Assembly: GCA_016931995.1 (NCBI GenBank)
Contig: JAFGDS010000120.1
Location: 1-64,000, forward strand
Length of the DNA stretch: 64,000 nt
Origin: Pirellulales bacterium
GTDB lineage: Bacteria; Planctomycetota; Planctomycetia; Pirellulales; Thermoguttaceae
Reading direction: 5' to 3'
The notes beneath the pieces were generated by a model. It had not been told where the DNA came from, did no database searches, and was given only the letters and a program-made list of their open reading frames with translations. Shown one piece after another: positions 45,454 to 53,865 of this stretch; the first letter of the stretch is position 1, and each line of letters opens with the position of its first letter. The position numbers and the translations under genes are program-made.

Positions 45454-45978
45454 ATGGACGCCGAGGCGATCTTTCGCGAACTCCAGAAGCGCCACCCGAA
45501 GTGGACCCTCGCCGTCGACGCCGCGGCGATCGACCCGTGGATCGAGGTCGCCCCCGAGGGAATCCTCGACGCGTGCCGCACGCTCCGCGACGAGCCGGGG
45601 CTGGTCTTCGACATGCTGCACTGCATCAGCGGCGTGGACTACCTCGCGGCGGCGGATCGGAAGGACGCCGGCTCGGGGCCTCGCGTGGAGGTGCTTTACC
45701 ATCTTTCGAGCATGATCCACCGGCATCGGATCGTGCTTCGCGTGCGGCTGCCGCGGTGGAAGGACGACGTGCCCGGCGAATTGCCCGAGCTGGCCAGCGT
45801 GAGCGGCGTGTGGCGGACGGCGGACTGGCACGAGCGCGAGGTGTACGATCTGGTGGGCGTGCGTTTCCTCGGCCATCCCGACCCGCGGCGGATCCTCTGC
45901 CCGGACGATTGGCAAGGCCATCCGCTGCGCAAGGACTACGAAGTGCCTGACGAGTACCACGGGATCCGGGTGAAGTAG
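45454..45978 (+). CDS. nuoC: NADH-quinone oxidoreductase subunit C
   Basis: A 174-residue peripheral-arm subunit. It has the family ending: WRTADWHEREVYDLVGVRF, GHPDPRRILCPDDW and HPLRKDYEVP. It lies three bases after nuoA, so there is no space for nuoB between them; it is a single NuoC and not the fused NuoCD or NuoBCD. It is part of the quinone module with NuoD. Confidence 0.95.
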   Translation: MDAEAIFRELQKRHPKWTLAVDAAAIDPWIEVAPEGILDACRTLRDEPGLVFDMLHCISGVDYLAAADRKDAGSGPRVEVLYHLSSMIHRHRIVLRVRLPRWKDDVPGELPELASVSGVWRTADWHEREVYDLVGVRFLGHPDPRRILCPDDWQGHPLRKDYEVPDEYHGIRVK

Positions 45979-45982
45979 TCCG

Positions 45983-47188
45983 ATGGTGATGGAACGCATC
46001 AGCGCCGAGTTGGTCGAGTGCGACGTCCACACGGACGAGCTTCTGATCAACATGGGTCCACAGCACCCCAGCACGCACGGCGTGCTGCGACTGGTGTTGC
46101 GGACCGACGGCGAGCTGATCCTCGACGTGATTCCGCACATCGGTTATTTGCATCGTTCGGCGGAGAAGCTCGGCGAGAGTCTGGCCGCGCGGCAGTGGCT
46201 GCCCTATACCGACCGGCTCGACTACCTGGCGTCGATGAACATGAACCTGGGCTGGTCGCTGGTGGTGGAAAAGCTACTGGGCCTCGAGGTGACGCCCCGA
46301 GCGGCGTGCGTACGGGTGATGGTGGCCGAGTTGAATCGGATTGCCAGCCACCTGGTGGCCGCCGGCTGCTACGGGCTGGACCTCGGCTCGTTCACGCCGT
46401 ATATGTACGCGTTTCGCGAGCGGGAGAAGATCCTCGATCTGTTCGAGGCGGCCTGCGGGGCCCGGCTGACGTACAGCTACATCGTGCCCGGCGGCGTGAC
46501 GGCCGATCTGCCCAACGGCTGGCTCGACCGGTGCGCGGCGTTCCTCGACCAGTTCGATCCGACGATCGACGATCTGCACGCCGTGTTGACCAGCAACGAC
46601 ATCTTCATCCGGCGCACGGCCGGCGTGGGCGTCTTGGACATGAAAACGGCCATCGACTACGGCTGCACCGGGCCCGTGCTGCGCGGCAGCGGCGTCGACT
46701 GGGACCTGCGGCGAGACGGCGAGCCGTGGTACGCGCGGATGTACGAGGGCTACGCGTTCGACGTGATCGCGCCGGTGCACGGCCATTACCGCAACGAGGC
46801 GGCCTACCCCGCGGCGCCCCGGGCGGCCGTGGTGGGCGATTGCTGGCACCGGTTCTTCGTCCGGATGATCGAGGTGGTGCAGTCGATGGCGATTATCCGG
46901 CAGGCGATGGACCGCTACCGCGGGACGGACGCGTCGATGGGGCAACCGATCAAGGCCACGCAGAAGCTCCCGCGGGGCGAGGCCTACCTGGAGACCGAGG
47001 CCCCCAAGGGCCAGATGGGCTTCATGGTGATTGGCAACGACACGAAGACGCCGCACCGCGTCCGGGCGCGGAGCAGTTGTTTCTGCAACCTGTCGGTCGC
47101 CCCGGAGCTTTGCCGCGGCGGCCTCGTGGCCGACGTGCCGGCCGTGATCGGTTCGCTCGACCTGGTGCTGGGAGAAATTGATCGTTAA
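45983..47188 (+). CDS. nuoD: NADH-quinone oxidoreductase subunit D
   Basis: A 401-residue 49-kDa-type subunit that lines the quinone site. Conserved motifs are MGPQHPSTHGVLRLV (with the quinone-site His), HIGYLHRSAEKL, and the C-terminal VVIGS-type end GSLDLVLGEIDR. GRGEAYLETEA-like LPRGEAYLETEAPKG is present. It starts four bases after nuoC; ATG at 45989 is an alternative start. After the stop a repeat fills the gap before nuoH. Confidence 0.96.
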   Translation: MVMERISAELVECDVHTDELLINMGPQHPSTHGVLRLVLRTDGELILDVIPHIGYLHRSAEKLGESLAARQWLPYTDRLDYLASMNMNLGWSLVVEKLLGLEVTPRAACVRVMVAELNRIASHLVAAGCYGLDLGSFTPYMYAFREREKILDLFEAACGARLTYSYIVPGGVTADLPNGWLDRCAAFLDQFDPTIDDLHAVLTSNDIFIRRTAGVGVLDMKTAIDYGCTGPVLRGSGVDWDLRRDGEPWYARMYEGYAFDVIAPVHGHYRNEAAYPAAPRAAVVGDCWHRFFVRMIEVVQSMAIIRQAMDRYRGTDASMGQPIKATQKLPRGEAYLETEAPKGQMGFMVIGNDTKTPHRVRARSSCFCNLSVAPELCRGGLVADVPAVIGSLDLVLGEIDR

Positions 47189-47219
47189 TTAGCGCTGACG
47201 TTGAGCCGGCTATGTGCGA

Positions 47220-47274
47220 AGCCGCAAGCGGCTGACACGTTTTCCGCTTTCCATTTTCCGCTTTCCGCTTTCCC
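47220..47274. repeat. palindrome plus tandem tttccgc repeat before nuoH
   Basis: The tgcgaagccgcaagcggct element (palindrome 47220-47233) is followed by ttttccgctttccattttccgc, a run of imperfect 7-12-base direct repeats reaching to within a base of the nuoH ATG. No purine-rich ribosome binding site is visible in front of nuoH as a result. Confidence 0.75.
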
Positions 47275-48444
47275 ATGACCACTTTCCTGCTCCAGTGGCT
47301 GAACCCGCCTTGGCTGGCGTACGCGTTGGCGGCGCTGGTGCATTGCGGACTGTTGCTCGCGCTGGTGGTCGGGTCCGTGGCCGTGTGCAACTGGGCGGAA
47401 CGAAAAATAGCCGGTCGGGTTCAGGACCGGCTGGGACCGGCGCGGGTGGGCGGGCGGTTCGGCTGGCTCCAATCGCCGGCCGACGGGTTGAAGCTGCTGT
47501 GCAAAGAGGACTTGATCCCCGCCGACGCGGATTCGTTGCTCTTTCGTTTCGCGCCGTACATCAGCCTCGGGGCCTCGTTCGCCGCCTTCGTGGCCATTCC
47601 GCTATCCAACGACTGGGTCGCCCAGCGCCTGGACGCCGCCGCGTTTTTCGTGCTCGCCGTGGCGGGGCTCGAGGTGTTTGGCGTGATCCTCGGCGGCTAC
47701 GCCTCCGGGTCGAAGTGGTCGCTCTTCGGGGCGATGCGCGAGGCGGCTCAAGTGGTCAGCTACGAGGTGCCGCTGGGCTTGTGCGTGCTCGTGCCCGTGA
47801 TGGTCGCCGGGACGATGAACCTCGTGAAGATCGGCAACATGCAGGAAGGCTGGTTCACCAACTGGCTCATCTTCCACGACCCGTTCACCTTCATCACGTT
47901 TTGGGTCTATCTCACCTGCGCGGTGGCCAGCGTGAATCGGGCGCCGTTCGACCTGGCCGAGGCGGAAAGCGAACTAGTGGCCGGCTTCCTCACCGAGTAC
48001 TCCGGCTTCCGCTGGAGCGCGTTCTTCATGGCCGAATACGGCTCGATGCTCGCGGTGAGCTTCCTGGCGGCGATCCTCTTTTTCGGCGGGTGGAACGGGC
48101 CCGTTCCGATCGCGCGGTGGTTCGGCCTGATGCAGGAAAACGGTCCGCTGGCCGGATACCTGGGCAATCTGCTCGGCTTGGCCAACATGCTGGCCAAGGG
48201 ATCGCTGGGCATCGTCGTGATGATGTGGATCCGCTGGACGCTCCCACGACTGCGGATCGACCAGGTGCTCACCACCTGCCTGAAATACTGCATCCCGCTG
48301 GCCGCCGCCACGTTCGTCGGCGCGATGGCGTGGACGTTCGTTGCCCGGGGGGGGCTGAACGCGGGGAATGACGACGCAACGACGCGACCAGGTGTGGCGA
48401 CAGGGGGCGTCCAGGGTGAAGTCGCAATGACCAAATCACAATGA
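47275..48444 (+). CDS. nuoH: NADH-quinone oxidoreductase subunit H
   Basis: A 389-residue membrane subunit that links the quinone site to the proton-pumping arm. Motifs: ERKIAGRVQDRLGPARVG, LQSPADGLKLLCKED, RAPFDLAEAESELVAGFLTEYSG (first 20 residues and beyond, in part) and KGSLGIVVMMWIRWTLPRLR. About eight helices. The last ~30 residues (GNDDATTRPGVATGG ... MTKSQ) are not family sequence: they read into the aatgaccaa repeat, so the original stop was probably lost or moved by repeat insertion. Weak Shine-Dalgarno. Confidence 0.95.
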   Translation: MTTFLLQWLNPPWLAYALAALVHCGLLLALVVGSVAVCNWAERKIAGRVQDRLGPARVGGRFGWLQSPADGLKLLCKEDLIPADADSLLFRFAPYISLGASFAAFVAIPLSNDWVAQRLDAAAFFVLAVAGLEVFGVILGGYASGSKWSLFGAMREAAQVVSYEVPLGLCVLVPVMVAGTMNLVKIGNMQEGWFTNWLIFHDPFTFITFWVYLTCAVASVNRAPFDLAEAESELVAGFLTEYSGFRWSAFFMAEYGSMLAVSFLAAILFFGGWNGPVPIARWFGLMQENGPLAGYLGNLLGLANMLAKGSLGIVVMMWIRWTLPRLRIDQVLTTCLKYCIPLAAATFVGAMAWTFVARGGLNAGNDDATTRPGVATGGVQGEVAMTKSQ

Positions 48445-48580
48445 CCAAAGAATGATCAAAGAATGACCAAGGGCCAAATCCCAATGACCAACGACGTTTG
48501 TGACAATGACCAAGAGCGAGGTTTGGAGCATTCGTGCTTCGGATCTTCCTTGGACATTGGGACTTGGTCATTGGTGATTT
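48424..48580. repeat. aatgaccaa-type repeat between nuoH and nuoJ
   Basis: Degenerate direct copies of caatgaccaaa occur at 48425-48515, then inverted pieces (ttggacattgggacttggtc at ~48551-48572). This spot is where nuoI is normally found. Similar dispersed sequences are familiar from planctomycete genomes, though I cannot name the element. Confidence 0.75.
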
Positions 48581-48611
48581 CGCACAACCCGGCTAACCAA
48601 CTCGATTGAGC

Positions 48612-49241
48612 ATGAACCCCATCAACTGGCACTCCTGTTTCTTCCTGCTGGCCGCCGCGGTGGCGTGCGCGGCGGCGCTGGGCGTCGTGGCGAGCAAGAA
48701 CGTCGTCCGCATGGCGGTGTTTTTGCTGCACGCGCTGGGGGCGGTCGCCGGGCTGTTCTTCCTGGCGGGCGCGGATTTCGTCGGCGCGATGCAGTTAATG
48801 ATCTACGTCGGCGGCACGCTCGTGCTGATCGCCTTCGGCGTGATGCTCACCGCCCGGCGGCCGTTCCTCTCGATGGACACCAAGCTCGCGCAGTGGATCG
48901 CCGGGACGCTGGTGGGCGGGTGCCTGCTGGCGGTGCTGCTGCGGTCGGCGTTGAGCGTGGACGATTGGGCCGGACCCGTCTCTGCCGCGCCGCGAGCCCA
49001 AGCCGAGGATCTGGCCACGGCCGCGCCCTTGGGAATGGGCATGTTGGGCGTTCGCGTGGATCGGCTCGACGAGCCCGAAGCCGCCCGCCGCGAGGGCATG
49101 TCCGGCTACCTGCTGCCGTTTGAAATCATCTCCGTGCACCTCTTGGTCGTGCTGATCGGCGCCGCGTATCTGGCCCGATCCACCCGACCCGGCGAGGCAC
49201 GGCTTCGAGAGAACGTTGAGGACAAGATCAACGCCGGATAG
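48612..49241 (+). CDS. nuoJ: NADH-quinone oxidoreductase subunit J
   Basis: A 209-residue membrane subunit with five helices. The conserved third helix region GADFVGAMQLMIYVGGTLVLI is present in part, including the YVG pi-bulge of the E-channel. A hydrophilic insertion of ~50 residues (about 115-165) precedes the last helix; this loop is periplasmic in known structures. C-terminal EIISVHLLVVLIGAAYLAR is normal. It follows the H-J repeat and is 48 bases before nuoK. Confidence 0.94.
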   Translation: MNPINWHSCFFLLAAAVACAAALGVVASKNVVRMAVFLLHALGAVAGLFFLAGADFVGAMQLMIYVGGTLVLIAFGVMLTARRPFLSMDTKLAQWIAGTLVGGCLLAVLLRSALSVDDWAGPVSAAPRAQAEDLATAAPLGMGMLGVRVDRLDEPEAARREGMSGYLLPFEIISVHLLVVLIGAAYLARSTRPGEARLRENVEDKINAG

Positions 49242-49250
49242 CGCTCCCCG

Positions 49251-49269
49251 TGCGAAGCCGCGAGCGGCT
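49251..49269. repeat. short palindrome between nuoJ and nuoK
   Basis: tgcgaagccgcgagcggct, a variant of the elements at 1351 and 47216. Confidence 0.6.
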
Positions 49270-49289
49270 GGCGAGGTCGGAATTCAACC

Positions 49290-49637
49290 ATGTCGCTATT
49301 CACCCAACCCATTGGACTAACGCATTACCTCGTCGTCGGGGCGATTCTGTTCGCCGCGGGCGTGGTGTGCATGGTGACGAAGCGCAACGCCATCGGCGTC
49401 CTGATGGGCATCGAACTGGTGCTCAACGGGGCGAATCTGAACTTCGTGGCGTTCGCCAACCCGGCGCTGCGGGCCGATCCCGGCCGGGCGGTGGCCTGGA
49501 TGGATGGGCACATGATCGCCCTGTTCGTGATCGTGCTGGCGGCGGCCGAGGCGGCCGTGGCCCTGGCGATTGTCTTGAGTTTCTACCACAATCACGCCTC
49601 GGTCGACGTCGACGAGGCGGATGAACTAAAGGGTTAA
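49290..49637 (+). CDS. nuoK: NADH-quinone oxidoreductase subunit K
   Basis: A 115-residue subunit with three helices: LTHYLVVGAILFAAGVVCMV (part), IGVLMGIELVLNGANLNFVAF with the essential Glu, and IALFVIVLAAAEAAVALAIV with the second conserved Glu. These are the proton-channel Glu residues of NuoK. Size is normal. It is 19 bases from nuoL. Confidence 0.96.
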   Translation: MSLFTQPIGLTHYLVVGAILFAAGVVCMVTKRNAIGVLMGIELVLNGANLNFVAFANPALRADPGRAVAWMDGHMIALFVIVLAAAEAAVALAIVLSFYHNHASVDVDEADELKG

Positions 49638-49656
49638 CGGCCCGGCCGACGACGCG

Positions 49657-51969
49657 ATGGACCTATCGACCACCTTGCCGATACTCCTGGGACTGGCCTG
49701 GCTGCTGCCGCTGGCCTCGTTCGCGCTGGTGGTGCTCTTTGGCCCCTGGATGGGCCGGCGGGGCGTCGGGGCCGGATACCTGGCCACCGGGGCCATCGCC
49801 GCCGCGTTCGTTCTGTCGTTCGTGGCCCTGTTGGGTTGGCTGGGGCAGCACGGGCTTGCCTCCGGCGAACACGGCGCCCACGCCGATCCGATACCTCCCG
49901 TGGCCGGCGAGTGGTACGCCCTGGGCACGTTCGGCGCCTTGACGATCACGATCGGCTACTACATCGACTCGCTCACGCTCGTCATGTTCATGATGGTCAC
50001 GCTCGTGGCCACGTGCATCCACGTCTACTCGTTCGGCTACATGCACGAAGAACTCGGCGTGGTCACCGACCCATTGGTGACCCGGGCCAACGGCCGGCCG
50101 CTGAAGCGCCGGGGGCGGTTTCACCGGTTCTACCAGTATTTCTCGCTCTTCTGCTTCAGCATGTTGGGACTGGTCCTGGCCGGCAACGTCGCCATGGTGT
50201 TCGTCTTCTGGGAACTGGTGGGCATCTGCTCCTATTTGCTCATCGGTTTCTATATCGAGCGCCAAAGCGCCTCGAACGCGGCCAACAAGGCGTTCATCGT
50301 CAATCGGGTGGGCGACTTTGGGATGCTCATCGGCATGATGGTCCTTTGGTCCACGCTCGGGACGTTCTCGTTTAGCGGGATCTTCGAGCAGGTCCGGCCT
50401 GCCGCCTCGGGCCACGCGCTGGTCGTGCCCGACGGCATGGTGCGGGCCGCGGCCGCGGACGAAGTCGAGCGGATCGTGCTGGCGAACCCGAATCCGGCAA
50501 TCGCGGAACGGAACATAGCCGCCCAGGTGCCCGCGTGGCGCGAAGCCGGCCATGGCCGGTGGCTCTTGATCGTGGCGGGGCTGGGCATTTTCTGCGGGTG
50601 CGTGGGCAAGAGCGCGCAGTTCCCGCTGCACGTCTGGCTGCCCGACGCCATGGAAGGCCCCACGCCGGTGAGCGCCTTGATCCACGCGGCCACGATGGTC
50701 GCCGCGGGCGTGTACCTGGTGGGACGGTTCTACCCGGTCTTCACGCCCGAGGTGCTCTTGGTGATCGCCTGCGTGGGCGCCATCACGCTCTTCATGGCGG
50801 CCACGATCGCCATCACGGCCACGGATATCAAGCGGGTGCTGGCCTATTCGACCGTGAGCCAGTTGGGCTACATGATGCTCGGCCTGGGCGTGGGCGGCTG
50901 GGTGGCCGGGTTGTTCCATCTGATTACGCACGCGTTCTTCAAGTCGCTTTTGTTCCTCGGCTCCGGCTCGGTCATCCACGCCTGCGGCACGAACGAGATG
51001 CCGCGGATGGGCGGCCTGCGGCGCAAGATGCCCTGGACCGCCGGCACGATGCTCGTCGGCGCGCTGGCCATCTCCGGGGCGGGCATTCCGCTTTTGATCG
51101 GCCTGAGCGGATACCACTCGAAGGACGCGATCCTCGCGCAGGTCTTCGCGTTCCGCAAGGATAATCCCGGCCAGGGCGACCTGTTGTTCTGGATCGCGGC
51201 GATGGGCGCGGCCATCACGGCGTTCTACATGTTCCGCCTGTGGTACATGACGTTTGCCGGCGAGCCGCGCGACGCGCACGCGGCCGCCCACGCCCACGAG
51301 TCGCCCCGGTCGATGGTCGCGCCGCTGGTGGTGTTGGCCGCGCTGGCGGTGGTCGGGGGGTGGAACGTGCCGTGGACGGGCCTGGGCGTGCGGCCGCTGG
51401 TGGATCAAGCCCGGCCGCTGGGCACGGAGGTTGGCATGACGGCTCCCGCGGCCGCCATTCCGGCCGAGAGCGCATCGCACGAGCCCGCGATCCACCGGAT
51501 TGTCTCCTGGATCGCGTTTTTCGCGGCCTTGGGCGGCTTCCTCGTGGCCACCGGTTTTTACGGCCTGCGCCAGCTCGATCCGGAGAAAGTCCGCCGGGTA
51601 CTGGCCCCGGTGCATTGGTTTCTGAAGAACAAGTGGTTTTTCGACGAGCTGTACCGCTGGGTGTTCGTGCGGCCGACACTCGCCGCGGCGCGCGTGGTGG
51701 CGGCGTTGGATCGTATCGTGCTCGATGGGCTCGCCCACGGCGCCGCGGGGCTCGTGCGGCTGGTCTCGCGGCTGGACGACCTGATCGACCGGCTCATCGT
51801 GGATCGGCTGGTCAACGCGGTGGGCGAGTGGACCTACGCGACGGGCTTGCGTCTGCGCGCGGTGCAAAGCGGCAATCTGCGGCAGTACGTCATGTGGATC
51901 GCCGTCGGCACCGTCGGCCTGTTCGTCTTGGTCAGCCTGTTCTGGAACTACGCGGCGGCGGGTAATTGA
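49657..51969 (+). CDS. nuoL: NADH-quinone oxidoreductase subunit L
   Basis: A 770-residue antiporter-like proton-pumping subunit, larger than the usual ~610-660. Conserved pieces: FVFWELVGICSYLLIGF (Glu), FIVNRVGDFG, CVGKSAQFPLHVWLPDAMEG (Lys) and STVSQLGYMMLGLG. About 60 extra residues (about 250-305, VRPAASGHALVVPDGMVRAA ...) sit before the Lys-bearing helix, on the periplasmic side by known topology. The C-terminal half includes the long lateral helix region. A gap with a repeat follows before nuoM. Confidence 0.95.
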   Translation: MDLSTTLPILLGLAWLLPLASFALVVLFGPWMGRRGVGAGYLATGAIAAAFVLSFVALLGWLGQHGLASGEHGAHADPIPPVAGEWYALGTFGALTITIGYYIDSLTLVMFMMVTLVATCIHVYSFGYMHEELGVVTDPLVTRANGRPLKRRGRFHRFYQYFSLFCFSMLGLVLAGNVAMVFVFWELVGICSYLLIGFYIERQSASNAANKAFIVNRVGDFGMLIGMMVLWSTLGTFSFSGIFEQVRPAASGHALVVPDGMVRAAAADEVERIVLANPNPAIAERNIAAQVPAWREAGHGRWLLIVAGLGIFCGCVGKSAQFPLHVWLPDAMEGPTPVSALIHAATMVAAGVYLVGRFYPVFTPEVLLVIACVGAITLFMAATIAITATDIKRVLAYSTVSQLGYMMLGLGVGGWVAGLFHLITHAFFKSLLFLGSGSVIHACGTNEMPRMGGLRRKMPWTAGTMLVGALAISGAGIPLLIGLSGYHSKDAILAQVFAFRKDNPGQGDLLFWIAAMGAAITAFYMFRLWYMTFAGEPRDAHAAAHAHESPRSMVAPLVVLAALAVVGGWNVPWTGLGVRPLVDQARPLGTEVGMTAPAAAIPAESASHEPAIHRIVSWIAFFAALGGFLVATGFYGLRQLDPEKVRRVLAPVHWFLKNKWFFDELYRWVFVRPTLAAARVVAALDRIVLDGLAHGAAGLVRLVSRLDDLIDRLIVDRLVNAVGEWTYATGLRLRAVQSGNLRQYVMWIAVGTVGLFVLVSLFWNYAAAGN

Positions 51970-52001
51970 CGAAACAGAAATTCAATCCATGGGAGTTCTC
52001 G

Positions 52002-52070
52002 GTCATCCTGAGCGAAGTGAAGGATCTCTCGTCGAGCGTTGTGCGGATTCTTCGCTTCGCTCAGAATGAC
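52002..52070. repeat. gtcatcctgagcgaag inverted repeat between nuoL and nuoM
   Basis: Arms at 52002-52027 (gtcatcctgagcgaagtgaa...) and 52046-52070 (...ttcgcttcgctcagaatgac) are imperfect inverted copies; a further aatgacga piece follows. The 160-base gap has no gene. Related single arms lie at 29814 and 59591. Confidence 0.8.
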
Positions 52071-52128
52071 GAGGACGTTCGGAATGACGAGAAGGTGACG
52101 CCTGATAACTCGATCGAGTCCTTATGTC

Positions 52129-53865
52129 ATGCCTGATTTGAATAGTCCCATCGTGTTTCTGAGCTTGATCGTGTTTCTGCCCGCGGCCGCGGCGCTGGCG
52201 CTGGGGTTCGTCCCCGGCGGGTGGGGCGATCGGATCAAGGGTTTCGCGTTTGCCACGACGGTGGCCGTGTTCCTGCTCACCGTCTGGCTGGCCTTGCCCG
52301 GCGGAGGGGCCGACTCGATGCGGTTCGCGCTGGGCGATGGCCAAATGCAAAAGACCGTGAGCGTCGATTGGATCCCGTCGTTCAACGTTTATTACTTCCT
52401 GGGTATCGACGGGATCAGCCTGCCCTTGGTCGTGCTCACGTCGTTTTTGAGCATGTTGGCCATGGCCGCCAGCTTCACGATCCAGCGGCACGTGAAGGCC
52501 TATTGCATCCTGTTTCTCCTCCTGGAGACGGGCATGTTGGGCGTGTTCATGGCGCTGGACTTCTTCCTGTTCTACGTGCTGTGGGAAGTGATGCTCCTGC
52601 CGATGTACTTCCTGATCGGCGTCTGGGGTGGACCGCGGCGGGAATACGCGGCGATCAAATTCTTCCTGTTCACGCTGGCCGGCAGCGTCTTGATGCTCAT
52701 CGCCATTCTGATGCTGTACTTCGCCAGCGACGTGCGGAAGCTGCCTCAGGCCCGATGGGACGCTTGCCACTTGAGCTCGGACGTGACGGCGCGGGCGCGG
52801 ATCGACGCGACGGGCGAGCCGGTGCACACGTTCAATCTGCTGGCCCTGGCCGAGATGGGCCGGCTGGAAAACTCGCCGTTCGACAAGGAGTTGCTCTGGG
52901 GCAAGTCGATCCAGTGGTGGGCGTTCCTGCTCTTGCTGGTGGGCTTCCTGGTCAAGGTGCCCGCGGTGCCGATCCACACGTGGCTGCCCGACGCCCACGT
53001 CGAGGCCCCCACGCCCATCTCCATGATCCTGGCCGGGGTACTTCTGAAGATGGGCGGGTACGGCATCATCCGGATCTGCTATCCCATTTGCCCCGACGCG
53101 GCCTACGAACTAGCCTGGCTGGTCTGCGGCATCGGCGCGGTGAGCATGGTCTACGGGGCCCTGGCCGCCATGGCGCAGAAGGATTTCAAGCGCCTGGTGG
53201 CCTACAGCTCCGTCTCGCACATGGGCTACGTCGTCCTGGGCCTGGGCGTCTGGTCGATCACCCCGGGCAACCTGCTGGCGACCGACTACTGGAAGCTCGG
53301 CATGAACGGCGCCATGTTCCAGATGATCGCCCACGGCATCAGCTCGGCCGGCATGTTCTTTTTGGTCGGCGTGATTTACGACCGGGTGCACCATCGCGAC
53401 CTGGACCGCTTCGGCGGGCTGTTCGCCAAAATGCCCGTCTATAGCGGCATTTCGATGGTCATCTTCTTCGCGGCGCTGGGTCTGCCGGGCTTGTGCGGTT
53501 TCATCGGCGAGGTGTTCGTCGTCCTCTCCGTCTGGAAATACAGCACCGCCCTGGCCGTGGTGGCCGCGTCGGTGGTGATCCTCACGGCCGGGTACATCCT
53601 TTGGACGATCCAGCGGGTGTACCTGGGACCGGAGTACAAAGGCCCGCACGGCGAAGCGATCACCCGCATGACCCGGCGCGAAATCGCCATTGCCGCGCCG
53701 CTGGTGGCGCTGGCGATCGTGCTGGGGGTCTATCCGCGGGCGCTTCTGGATTACACGAAACCCAGCGTCGCCCAGACGGTCGATAACCTGGCCGGGTGGA
53801 TGGAGCGGGTCAAATTGCCGGAGCTTCGCGACCGCGCGGCGATGGAGGAACGAGCACGACCGTGA
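52129..53865 (+). CDS. nuoM: NADH-quinone oxidoreductase subunit M
   Basis: A 578-residue antiporter-like subunit. Conserved sequences: FFLFYVLWEVMLLPMYFLIG (Glu), KFFLFTLAGSVLML, GFLVKVPAVPIHTWLPDAH (Lys) and YSSVSHMGYVVLGL. About 40-50 extra residues lie between the helix ending LYFASDV and the Lys helix (about residues 203-255), in a periplasmic loop. The ATG at 52129 gives the normal N-terminus. The stop overlaps the nuoN start as GTGA. Confidence 0.95.
   Translation: MPDLNSPIVFLSLIVFLPAAAALALGFVPGGWGDRIKGFAFATTVAVFLLTVWLALPGGGADSMRFALGDGQMQKTVSVDWIPSFNVYYFLGIDGISLPLVVLTSFLSMLAMAASFTIQRHVKAYCILFLLLETGMLGVFMALDFFLFYVLWEVMLLPMYFLIGVWGGPRREYAAIKFFLFTLAGSVLMLIAILMLYFASDVRKLPQARWDACHLSSDVTARARIDATGEPVHTFNLLALAEMGRLENSPFDKELLWGKSIQWWAFLLLLVGFLVKVPAVPIHTWLPDAHVEAPTPISMILAGVLLKMGGYGIIRICYPICPDAAYELAWLVCGIGAVSMVYGALAAMAQKDFKRLVAYSSVSHMGYVVLGLGVWSITPGNLLATDYWKLGMNGAMFQMIAHGISSAGMFFLVGVIYDRVHHRDLDRFGGLFAKMPVYSGISMVIFFAALGLPGLCGFIGEVFVVLSVWKYSTALAVVAASVVILTAGYILWTIQRVYLGPEYKGPHGEAITRMTRREIAIAAPLVALAIVLGVYPRALLDYTKPSVAQTVDNLAGWMERVKLPELRDRAAMEERARP

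Noticed and set aside
48445-48611. decayed nuoI in the nuoH-nuoJ gap
   Set aside because: The gap is only ~167 bases of repeat sequence. No CxxCxxCxxxCP motif or other NuoI trace is seen in any frame.
49663-51867. 734-codon open frame on the minus strand
   Set aside because: It is antisense to nuoL and made mainly of Arg, His, Gly and Gln, with no domain.
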